From: an uncultured Oscillospiraceae bacterium
Lineage (GTDB): Bacteria > Bacillota > Clostridia > Oscillospirales > Oscillospiraceae
Direction: 5' to 3'
Length of the DNA stretch: 64,000 nucleotides
NCBI GenBank assembly: GCA_910587785.1
Contig: CAJUOA010000001.1
Span: 11,878-75,877 of the forward strand
Shown: piece after piece, positions 50,562 to 59,729 of the stretch
Layout of the letters: every line of letters begins with the position of its first letter
How positions within the stretch are numbered: position 1 is the first letter of the stretch
Made by a program: the position numbers and the translations under genes
Notes under the pieces: model-generated
Database searches by the model: none
The model's input: only the letters and a program-made list of their open reading frames with translations
Told to the model about the DNA's origin: nothing

Positions 50562-50609
50562 CATTATACCATAAACCCTTGCAATGGGGCGGGGTCTTGT
50601 GGTATAATG
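50562..50609 (+). promoter_or_regulatory. hpf promoter flanked by an inverted repeat
   Basis: TTGCAA (50579-50584), 18-nt spacer, TATAAT (50603-50608). CATTATACCA (50562-50571) and TGGTATAATG (50600-50609) form a perfect 10-bp inverted repeat whose right arm contains the -10 box. Confidence 0.75.
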
Positions 50610-50650
50610 ACCATACTCCCTGGAAGGGGAAGCAGAAAGGAGCGAGCTGT

Positions 50651-51196
50651 ATGAAGTTTACATTCACCTGTAAGAAAATTTCCCTCAACGACTCGATCAA
50701 GGAGTACGCCGAGAAGAAGATCTCCAAGCTGGACCGCTACTTCCGGGAGGACGCCGACGCGCTTGTGACCTTCTCGGTGGAAAAGAGCCACCGGTGCGTG
50801 GTGGAGATCACCATCATCAGCGGCAGTACCCTCTTCCGCGCCCAGGAGGAGTCCCGGGACGGCGACATGCGGGGGGCCATCGACGCGGCCTGCTCCACCA
50901 TCGACCGCCAGATCCGCAAGAACAAGACCCGCCTCTCGAAGCGCCTGCGTCAGGACGCCCTGGCCCCCGCGGTGCCCGCCGAGTTCGATGTCAGCGAGGA
51001 GACCGAGTTCCAGATTGTGCGCACCAAGCACGTCGCCGTCAAGCCCATGAGCGAGGACGAGGCCATTTTGCAGATGAACCTGCTGGGCCACGACTTCTTC
51101 GTCTACCGCAATACCGACGATGTCGTCAGCATCGTCTACCGCCGCAAGAACGGCGGATACGGCCTCCTGGAGACCGACGGGACCGAGGAGGAATGA
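50651..51196 (+). CDS. hpf: Ribosome hibernation-promoting factor, long form
   Basis: 181 aa. Binds the 30S subunit; the long form dimerises ribosomes into 100S particles in stationary phase. N-terminal YfiA/HPF domain (KFTFTCKKISLNDSIKEYAE, residues 2-100) and C-terminal dimerisation tail (IVRTKHVAVKPMSEDEAILQ, then GHDFFVYRN near 145-155). Start ATG after AAAGGAGCGAGCTGT. Confidence 0.94.
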   Translation: MKFTFTCKKISLNDSIKEYAEKKISKLDRYFREDADALVTFSVEKSHRCVVEITIISGSTLFRAQEESRDGDMRGAIDAACSTIDRQIRKNKTRLSKRLRQDALAPAVPAEFDVSEETEFQIVRTKHVAVKPMSEDEAILQMNLLGHDFFVYRNTDDVVSIVYRRKNGGYGLLETDGTEEE

Positions 51197-51213
51197 CCGT
51201 CCGATACCCGCAG

Positions 51214-51245
51214 CCGGGGAGCCTGGAGGCTCCCCGGTGTTTTTT
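51214..51245 (+). terminator. Terminator after hpf
   Basis: 10-bp stem CCGGGGAGCC/GGCTCCCCGG, loop TGGA, followed by TGTTTTTT. Confidence 0.9.
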
Positions 51246-51255
51246 GAGGACCGCC

Positions 51256-51282
51256 GCAGGGGCGCACATTGTGCGCCCCTGC
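51256..51282. repeat. Palindromic intergenic repeat, type A
   Basis: Perfect 12-bp inverted repeat GCAGGGGCGCAC with centre ATT; one base per arm differs from the copy at 22166, and the change is compensated in both arms. Confidence 0.85.
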
Positions 51283-51403
51283 CAGTGCGTTTTTCGGAAG
51301 AATTCCGATTTCCCCCCGCAAAACCCAAAACTGGGACTACCCAACCCGCCCCTTCTGTGGTAGAATAGACGGGAGAACGACAGATCGAGGAGGCGTGAAC
51401 AGC

Positions 51404-52765
51404 GTGAGAAGATGGAAGAAGCTCCTGCTGGCGGTCCTGGCGGCGGCGCCCCTGCTGCTGAGCGGATGTATGCTCAGCGCTTCGGCGGAGGACCTCTACG
51501 CCCTGCCCCAGCTCCCCAGGGAGTACGAGTCCCTCAGCGCCCAGCTGAACGCCATCCAGGCCTCCGGCGCGGAGTACGCGCCCCCCCAGACCGGGGCTAA
51601 CCTGCCTCCCGTCCAGCTGGCGGACCTCAACGGCGACGGCGTGGACGAGGCATTGGCCTTCTTCCGGGTCAGCGGGGACGAGCGGCCCCTGAAGCTCTAT
51701 ATCTTCCGTCGGGCGGAGCGCAACACCTACGAACAGGCGGCGGTCATCGAGGGCAGCGGTGCCTCCATCCACAGCTTCCTCTACCGGGACATGGACGGCG
51801 ACGGCGTCCAGGAGCTCATCGTCAGCTGGTCCGTCAGCGCCGAGGTCCAGGCCATGAGCGTCTACACCCTCTCCGGCCTCCAGCCCTCCCAGGTGATGAC
51901 CACCCCCTACGCCCGCTACGAGGTGGTGGACCTGGACGGCGACGACGACCTGGAGCTGGTGGTGCTCCGCAGCGACGACACGGAGAGCGGCTTCTCCCTG
52001 GCCGCCTACTACGACTGGGACAAGGACGGGACGCTCCAGCAGGCGGCGGCCACCCGCCTGTCCACCCCCATCGCGGCGGTGCAGTGGGTCCAGAGCGGGA
52101 CCCTCCTGAGCGGGGAGACGGCGGTGTTCGTCACGGGCCGCGCCGCCTCGGAGGACGTGGTCCAGGCGGTGACGGACATCCTGGTGTGGAAGCCGCCGGA
52201 GCTTACCAACATCGTCCTCAGCAGCGACACCGGCGTCTCCACCCAGATCGCCCGGGCCATGAACCTCCAGCCCGCGGACATCGACGCCGACGAGGCCACG
52301 GAGGTCCCCGTGCCTGCGGCTCTGCCCGCCGACGCTGAGGGGGAGCTCTATTGGAAAATCTACTGGTACGGATACACCGCCGGCGGGGAGAGGCAGCTGC
52401 GTTCCCTCACCTACCACAACGCCGCCGACGGCTGGTACCTCATTCTGCCCGACGGCTGGGACGGCCACTTCGCCGTCCGGCAGAGCAACATCAGCTCCAC
52501 CCTCCACGCCACCACCTTCTACTCCGCCCGGGGCCGGACTGCGGAGGAGGAGCTCTTTACCGTCTACACCTTCACCGGCACAGACCGTGAGGCCCAAGCC
52601 GCCCGGGCAGGCCGGACCATACTCCGCCGCCGCACCGGGCCGGACGCGGTCTACGCCATCGCCTACGCTGAAAACTACGACCAGTGGAGCTATGCCGTGC
52701 CCCACGAGACCCTCTCCGCCGGGTTCAACACCATCATCACCCGCTGGAGTATGGGCGAGAATTAG
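51404..52765 (+). CDS. FG-GAP/VCBS-type lipoprotein
   Basis: 453 aa, exported lipoprotein: signal RRWKKLLLAVLAAAPLLLSG with lipobox LSGC near residue 20. Three or four repeats carry calcium-type D-x-D-x-D-G loops (LADLNGDGVDE, YRDMDGDGVQE, VVDLDGDDDLE, YYDWDKDG), as in FG-GAP beta-propeller proteins. Start GTG 51404, 10 nt after GAGGAGG; GTG 51395 is too close to it. An extended -10 (TGGTAGAAT) lies just upstream. The response regulator gene follows 20 nt later, so it may take part in signalling at the cell surface. Confidence 0.75.
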   Translation: MRRWKKLLLAVLAAAPLLLSGCMLSASAEDLYALPQLPREYESLSAQLNAIQASGAEYAPPQTGANLPPVQLADLNGDGVDEALAFFRVSGDERPLKLYIFRRAERNTYEQAAVIEGSGASIHSFLYRDMDGDGVQELIVSWSVSAEVQAMSVYTLSGLQPSQVMTTPYARYEVVDLDGDDDLELVVLRSDDTESGFSLAAYYDWDKDGTLQQAAATRLSTPIAAVQWVQSGTLLSGETAVFVTGRAASEDVVQAVTDILVWKPPELTNIVLSSDTGVSTQIARAMNLQPADIDADEATEVPVPAALPADAEGELYWKIYWYGYTAGGERQLRSLTYHNAADGWYLILPDGWDGHFAVRQSNISSTLHATTFYSARGRTAEEELFTVYTFTGTDREAQAARAGRTILRRRTGPDAVYAIAYAENYDQWSYAVPHETLSAGFNTIITRWSMGEN

Positions 52766-52785
52766 AGCAGATAAAGGAGGACCCC

Positions 52786-53475
52786 ATGTCGAGAAGAGTT
52801 CTGGTGCTGGAGGACGAGTCCAGCATCCGTGGTTTTATCGTCATCAACCTGACCCGGGCCGGGTACGAGGTGGAGGAGGCCGAGAGCGGCGAGGAGGCTC
52901 TGGAGAAGCTCCAGCGCCACCCGGACATCTGCGTGGCCCTGCTGGACATCATGCTCCCGGGCATCGACGGCTTCGAGGTCTGCCGCCGCATCCGGGCCAC
53001 CAACACCAACATCGGCATCATCATGCTCACCGCCCGCAGCCAGGAGATGGACAAGGTGACGGGCCTTATGACCGGGGCGGACGACTATGTGACCAAGCCC
53101 TTCTCCCCGGCGGAGCTGACGGCCCGGGTGGACGCGCTGTTCCGCCGGGCGGGGGGCGCGCCGCCGGAGCAGGTGGGGGAGATCGTCCAGGCCCCGTTCC
53201 TGCTGAACCTTCGCAACCGGACCCTGGAGAAGAACGGGCAGAAGGTGAAGCTGACCCAGGTGGAGTACTCCATCATGAAGATGTTTATGGAGAACCCGGG
53301 CAAGGCCCTCTCCCGGGAGGAGATTTTGGACACCGTCTGGGGCCGGGACTACTTCGGCGAGGTGAAGATCGTGGACGTGAACATCCGCCGCCTGCGCCTG
53401 AAGATCGAGGACAACCCCCAGAATCCCACGTTCATCAATACGGTCTGGGGGTTTGGGTACAAGTGGGAATTTTGA
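52786..53475 (+). CDS. OmpR-family response regulator
   Basis: 229 aa. Receiver domain with phospho-acceptor Asp54 (LLDIMLPGIDG), Thr82 and Lys104 (TKPFSP), then an OmpR/PhoB winged helix (SREEILDTVWG, VDVNIRRLRLKIED). Start ATG after AAAGGAGGACCCC. No histidine kinase is encoded nearby; the co-transcribed gene is the FG-GAP lipoprotein. The kinase must be elsewhere or the pair is unusual. Confidence 0.9.
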   Translation: MSRRVLVLEDESSIRGFIVINLTRAGYEVEEAESGEEALEKLQRHPDICVALLDIMLPGIDGFEVCRRIRATNTNIGIIMLTARSQEMDKVTGLMTGADDYVTKPFSPAELTARVDALFRRAGGAPPEQVGEIVQAPFLLNLRNRTLEKNGQKVKLTQVEYSIMKMFMENPGKALSREEILDTVWGRDYFGEVKIVDVNIRRLRLKIEDNPQNPTFINTVWGFGYKWEF

Positions 53476-53488
53476 GGCCCCCGGCATA

Positions 53489-53524
53489 AAAGCATCCCGC
53501 AGGCAGATGCCTGCGGGATGCTTT
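53489..53524. terminator. Bidirectional terminator
   Basis: 17-bp perfect stem AAAGCATCCCGCAGGCA with a 2-nt loop between convergent response-regulator and alaS genes. Confidence 0.85.
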
Positions 53525-53547
53525 CGCCGTTACGGGGTGTGCGGTAT

Positions 53548-56196
<2,649 letters not shown>

Positions 56197-56243
56197 GGGG
56201 GGGGTCACTCCTTTGTATTTTGATGGTTTTGTGAGTTGAGAAA

Positions 56244-56393
56244 TTATCCGTAAATGGGGATCATCATCGTATAAGGCGCGGTGAAAACGGCGAGGGCCAG
56301 GCAGAGCTTATGGACCTGCGCCGGGTCCAGGCCGCATTTGGTGAAGGCGAATCTCCGGTTGAGGAGGTAGATCAGCGCCCCAGCCAGGACCAC
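56244..56393 (-). pseudogene. Membrane-protein fragment between HTH gene and alaS
   Basis: A 49-aa frame VVLAGALIYLLNRRFAFTKC then GLDPAQVHKLCLALAVFTAP and YTMMIPIYG, with two membrane segments. It is in the same frame as the HTH gene just upstream and open from that gene's TAG. It looks like the C-terminal end of a larger membrane protein. No ribosome binding site is convincing. The TAG lies in a TAGGGGCGG repeat fragment. Confidence 0.4.
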
Positions 56394-56408
56394 GCCGTTT
56401 TCCCGCCC

Positions 56409-56639
56409 CTACAGGGTCCGGCGGTCGTCGGAACGGCCCAGGAGGTAGTCGGTAGAGACGTTGAAAAAATCGGCAAGTTTGACCAGGGTCAAAGAGGGAA
56501 TGTTGATCTCTCCGCGTTCAATTTTCTGGTAATGGCGTTCAATACAGCCAATAAATTCTGCCATTTCGGTTTGTTTCAGCCCTTTTTCCCGTCGAAGTTC
56601 CTTCAATCGCAGAGCAAATCCCGGCATTTTTATTTCCAT
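56409..56639 (-). CDS. Cro/CI-type HTH regulator, module without partner
   Basis: 76 aa: MEIKMPGFALRLKELRREKG, HTH at about 20-42 (GLKQTEMAEFIGCIERHYQK), ending ADFFNVSTDYLLGRSDDRRTL. Start ATG 56639 after GGAGGAG. It shares its last 30 residues almost exactly with the next regulator and with the HTH domain at 15697. It faces a perfect plus-strand promoter over a long palindrome, but no small gene follows that promoter. Confidence 0.8.
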   Translation of the reverse strand: MEIKMPGFALRLKELRREKGLKQTEMAEFIGCIERHYQKIERGEINIPSLTLVKLADFFNVSTDYLLGRSDDRRTL

Positions 56640-56660
56640 CTGTATCTCCTCCATTTCCTC

Positions 56661-56715
56661 TTGACATGTCATTAAAAAACGGGTATAATACAGATATGCC
56701 CGTTATTAAATGACA
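56661..56715 (+). promoter_or_regulatory. Consensus promoter inside a 49-nt imperfect palindrome
   Basis: TTGACA (56661-56666), 17-nt spacer, TATAAT (56684-56689). From 56667 to 56715 two 21-nt arms (beginning TGTCATT) match at 18 positions around a 7-nt centre. Likely operator of the HTH protein at 56409. No gene is found downstream up to 56779. Confidence 0.75.
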
Positions 56716-56779
56716 GGTCAGGAGTTAAACTCGATTGGATTGATCCACTGAACAGCGCGTGGAGTTGGGGCTTGAACGT

Positions 56780-57013
56780 TTACAAGGTCCGGCGGTCATC
56801 GGACCGGCCCAGGAGGTAGTCGGTAGAGACGTTGAAAAAATCGGCAAGCGTCTCCAGCGTCAAGGACGGAATGTTGACGTGTCCGTATTCGATTTGTTGA
56901 TAATGTGTCTTCGTACATTCCAGAATTTCTGCCATTTCAACTTGTTTGAGATGCTTTTCCTTCCGGAGTTCTTTTAATCTGGCAGAAAACTTCGGCATTT
57001 TAACGGTTCGCAT
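56780..57013 (-). CDS. Cro/CI-type HTH regulator
   Basis: 77 aa: MRTVKMPKFSARLKELRKEK, HTH (LKQVEMAEILECTKTHYQQI), ending in the shared LLGRSDDRRTL. Start ATG 57013 after GAGGGA. Divergent from the small gene at 57100. A close paralogue of the regulators at 56409 and 15697; unlike the lone copy at 56409, it keeps its partner gene. Confidence 0.82.
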   Translation of the reverse strand: MRTVKMPKFSARLKELRKEKHLKQVEMAEILECTKTHYQQIEYGHVNIPSLTLETLADFFNVSTDYLLGRSDDRRTL

Positions 57014-57031
57014 AAATCCCTCGCTCTTCCA

Positions 57032-57060
57032 TTGACACAAACTTAAACTTGGTGTATAAG
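57032..57060 (+). promoter_or_regulatory. Promoter of the small partner gene
   Basis: TTGACA, 17-nt spacer, TATAAG, overlapping the start of the divergent HTH transcript. No long perfect palindrome is seen here. Confidence 0.8.
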
Positions 57061-57099
57061 CGGAACTATCTAAAAGTTGGTTTTAAGGAGGCGTTTCAA

Positions 57100-57336
57100 A
57101 TGCAAGATATATACACCCAACTTTTCAACAGCTACGCCCATGATGTGCAGAGGCATCTCAAGATGGCGGAGGATGAGACAGTGGAGCGGCTTGTCCAGCT
57201 CATCCCCATGTCCGGCGAGGACAAGGTGAATCTGGCAGATCAGCTTACCGGCCTTCGGACACTCTGCTGCGCTGAAAGCCTCGCTCTGGGGATCGGGATC
57301 GGCCTGCGCCTCAGCCAGGAGATCATTGCTTTTTGA
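57100..57336 (+). CDS. Small partner protein of the HTH module
   Basis: 78 aa: MQDIYTQLFNSYAHDVQRHL, then a helical middle and ALGIGIGLRLSQEII near the end. Full-length paralogue of 15784. Start ATG after AAGGAGGCGTTTCAA. Its 3' end overlaps the convergent DUF3887 gene by 14 nt. Function unknown. Confidence 0.7.
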   Translation: MQDIYTQLFNSYAHDVQRHLKMAEDETVERLVQLIPMSGEDKVNLADQLTGLRTLCCAESLALGIGIGLRLSQEIIAF

Positions 57337-57733
57337 TCTCCAACCCGATCAGTGCGTAATCCGGGTCAAAGGCCAAGCGGACCAGCACGTCCTTTTTGGA
57401 GTACTCGCAGTAAAACACCGCCACGCCGTAGTCCTCGCCGTCCGAGGACTGGCCGGTAGCCATACGGCTCTCGATCTGCTTGTACACCCCCGCGCCGTCC
57501 AATTGGCGCAGGGCGAGGTCCCGGATGTCCTCCGCCGTCAGGGCCTCCGCCACGTCCTCCCGGAGCAGGCCGTAAACGCCCCCGTAGTCCCCGCCGGCCA
57601 GCAGCAGCAGGGCCTCCTGTCCGGCGTCCAGGAGGGCGGTCTCCTCCATGCCCCCGGGCAGGGGCTTTCCCTGACAAGCAGCCAGCAGGAGCATCACCAG
57701 CACTGCCAGCAGGGCCGTCAAGCGCCGTCCCAT
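57323..57733 (-). CDS. DUF3887-like lipoprotein behind a T-box
   Basis: 136 aa, exported lipoprotein: MGRRLTALLAVLVMLLLAAC with lipobox LAAC at residue 20. The mature part (LLLLAGGDYGGVYGLLREDV, then VYKQIESRMATGQSS) fits DUF3887-type domains. Start ATG 57733 has AGGGGG 8 nt upstream (ATG 57739 possible). The T-box terminator ends about 20 nt before it, so its expression should rise when a tRNA is uncharged. Confidence 0.7.
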   Translation of the reverse strand: MGRRLTALLAVLVMLLLAACQGKPLPGGMEETALLDAGQEALLLLAGGDYGGVYGLLREDVAEALTAEDIRDLALRQLDGAGVYKQIESRMATGQSSDGEDYGVAVFYCEYSKKDVLVRLAFDPDYALIGLEIKKQ

Positions 57734-57754
57734 CCCCATCACCCCCTTTTTGGA

Positions 57755-57986
57755 TAAAAAAACAGACCCGCGCCCACCACATAGGGGCGAAGGTCCTCGC
57801 GTTACCACCCTAATTATCCCGTTCGGGACATCTCGACGGCCCTGTAACGGGGGCCAAGCCGTGCGGCTCCTCGCCGCCCGCTCGGAAGTGGCCGCACCGG
57901 GGCCGCGCCGCAGGGCTCCCACCGTCCCCCGCTCGCTTGAGGCCGTCTGACCGGTACTCGTTTCCTCACTGCGATTTTACGGGTCT
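57755..57986 (-). promoter_or_regulatory. T-box leader (probably tRNA-Ala)
   Basis: On the minus strand: a stem I start with GAGGAAACGAGTA, the distal-loop blocks AGCGAG and GGTGGGAG, and the T-box AGGGTGGTAACGCGAG (57796-57811). A terminator follows (GACC/GGTC and CGCCC/GGGCG pairs, then TTTTTTT at 57756-57762). A GCC (Ala) before ACTTCCGAG is a plausible specifier codon. The UGGU bulge fits a tRNA ending in A73-CCA, as tRNA-Ala does. The specifier call is inference. Confidence 0.85.
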
Positions 57987-58014
57987 ATTATAACACGGTT
58001 TTGGGCCTTGTCAA
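57987..58014 (-). promoter_or_regulatory. Promoter of the T-box transcript
   Basis: On the minus strand TTGACA, 16-nt spacer, TATAAT. Confidence 0.85.
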
Positions 58015-58047
58015 CAGGGAATTTTCGATTCCGGACCGAAACCCCTG

Positions 58048-58076
58048 TTGACTTTTGGACATATTTGATATATGTT
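58048..58076 (+). promoter_or_regulatory. Promoter of the LysR gene
   Basis: TTGACT, 17-nt spacer, TATGTT, divergent from the T-box promoter. Confidence 0.65.
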
Positions 58077-58108
58077 ACAGATAGAAACAGCGGAGGGAGG
58101 CGGGAAAG

Positions 58109-59017
58109 ATCGGCAATCTGAACCTGAAACAGCTGGAGGTCCTTGCGGCGGTGGTGGAGTGCGGAAGCTTTACCGAGGCGGCGAACCGGCTCTACATGGC
58201 CCAGTCCACGGTCAGCAGTCATATCCACGCCCTGGAGGAGATCCTCCACGCCCCCCTGTTCCACCGGGGGGCCAGGAGGGGCGGTACGCTCACAGACGAG
58301 GGCAAGCGGGTCTACCAGATCGCCAAGGACGTGCTGGACAAATGCCGGGACCTGGAGACGGGCATGGTGGAGGAGAAGCGCAGCGAACTGCGCATCTGCG
58401 CTTCCACGGCCCCCGGCTGCGCTCTGGTACCGTCCTGGGTGGCGTCCTTCTCCCGCCGCCGTCCGGACTGCTGCATCGCCCTGAAGCACGGCGACAGCCG
58501 GGCCGTCCAGCAGATGCTGCTGGAGCGGGAGGTCCAGGTGGGCTTTGCCGGCAGCGCGGACGACCGGCAGGACCTCTCCTATGAGTGCATCGCCAGGGAC
58601 CGGCTGGTCCTCATCGCCCCCCCGCAGGACCGCTTCGCCGCCATGCAGGCGGAGGGGAAGCTGGGCCGGGAGCTCCTCTCGGAGCCCCTGCTCTCCCGGG
58701 AGTACGGCTCCGGCACCCAGGAGATGGTGGACAACTACCTCGCCGGCGTCCGGCTCCCGGCAAAAAGGGTCCGGGTGGCCGCCTATGTCAGCAACCCGGT
58801 GACCCTGGAGAAGCTGGTGGCGGAGGGCATGGGCGTGGCCATCGTCTCCTACCTCACCGTGGAGGAGCGCGTGGCGGCGGGGGAGGTGCTCTCCTTTGAG
58901 CTGGAGGAGCGGCCTGTGGAGCGCAACATCTACATGGCCTGGCGGACCAAGGGGGAGCTCACCCCGGCGGCGAAGGAATTTTCAGCCTTTGTGCGCAAAA
59001 GCGTCAAGGAAGCGTAA
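58109..59017 (+). CDS. LysR-family transcriptional regulator
   Basis: 302 aa if started at ATC 58109. LysR DNA-binding domain NLNLKQLEVLAAVVECGSFT then AANRLYMAQSTVSSHIHALE (residues 3-45), and a co-inducer-binding domain ending KEFSAFVRKS. The conserved N-terminus has no ATG, GTG or TTG codon: ATC 58109 has GGAGGGAGG 8 nt upstream and CTG 58118 follows. The first GTG (58151) would remove the first helix of the HTH. Stop at 59017 is followed by a terminator. Target genes are unknown; it is convergent with the glycosyltransferase/ABC operon. Confidence 0.8.
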   Translation: MGNLNLKQLEVLAAVVECGSFTEAANRLYMAQSTVSSHIHALEEILHAPLFHRGARRGGTLTDEGKRVYQIAKDVLDKCRDLETGMVEEKRSELRICASTAPGCALVPSWVASFSRRRPDCCIALKHGDSRAVQQMLLEREVQVGFAGSADDRQDLSYECIARDRLVLIAPPQDRFAAMQAEGKLGRELLSEPLLSREYGSGTQEMVDNYLAGVRLPAKRVRVAAYVSNPVTLEKLVAEGMGVAIVSYLTVEERVAAGEVLSFELEERPVERNIYMAWRTKGELTPAAKEFSAFVRKSVKEA

Positions 59018-59051
59018 GGGGCGGCTGTCACAGCGGCAGCCGTCCCTTTTT
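59018..59051 (+). terminator. Terminator after the LysR gene
   Basis: Stem GGG.GGCTG/CAGCC.TCCC followed by TTTTT. Confidence 0.75.
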
Positions 59052-59054
59052 GCG

Positions 59055-59729
59055 TCACCGGATGTCCCGGTACCGGCGGGCGATCTCGTGGATATCCGCC
59101 CCGGCCCGGTAGAGGCACCGGAGCCAGAACATCTGCCACATGGTCCTGAGAGGGCGGCCCGTCCGGTAGCGCCGCCCGGAGGTGACGATCCGCCCCGGCA
59201 GTACCTGGAGGGGGACCCCGGCGCACTTCATCCGGCGGGAGAACTCGTAGTCCTCCATGATGGGGAGCTCGGGGAAGCCCCCCGCCTCCAGGAAGAGCTC
59301 CCGGGTCATGAACATCCCCTGGTCGCCGAAGGCGATATGCCACAGCTTCGAGCGCAGGTTGGAGAGGGCGGTGTTGCACCCCATGAAGGGCCCCTGGTAG
59401 TCGAACCCGATGAGGAAGCACCCGAACTGCGCGCCGCGCTCTGCCGCCTCCTCGATCTGCTTGAGCCCGTCCCGGGGGAGGACGCTGTCGCAGTGGGAGA
59501 ACCAGAGCACATCGCCCCCGGACTGCCGGGCCGCCGCGTTCATCTGCCGGGCCCGGCCCTTGGGACAGCGGACGACAGCGCGTCCGTTCAGCCGCTCCAG
59601 GGTGCCGTCGGTACTGCCGCCGTCGGCGAAGAGGATTTCCGCCTCTCCCTCCAGGGCCTCCAGATTGGCGAGACATTGGCCGATGGTCCCCGCCTCGTTG
59701 TAGACGGGGATGATGAGGGAAATCTTCAC
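59055..59729 (-). CDS. Glycosyltransferase family 2, TIGR04283-like
   Basis: 224 aa. GT-A fold glycosyltransferase: MKISLIIPVYNEAGTIGQCL, DGGSTDGTLE (nucleotide-sugar site, residues about 36-46), GRARQMNAAARQ, and SHCDS near 78-84. It matches the TIGR04283 type, found next to TIGR04282 proteins. Start GTG 59729 after GGAGGGGGTCCTGCC, overlapping the upstream stop (GTGA). Last gene of the operon. Substrate unknown. Confidence 0.8.
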   Translation of the reverse strand: MKISLIIPVYNEAGTIGQCLANLEALEGEAEILFADGGSTDGTLERLNGRAVVRCPKGRARQMNAAARQSGGDVLWFSHCDSVLPRDGLKQIEEAAERGAQFGCFLIGFDYQGPFMGCNTALSNLRSKLWHIAFGDQGMFMTRELFLEAGGFPELPIMEDYEFSRRMKCAGVPLQVLPGRIVTSGRRYRTGRPLRTMWQMFWLRCLYRAGADIHEIARRYRDIR

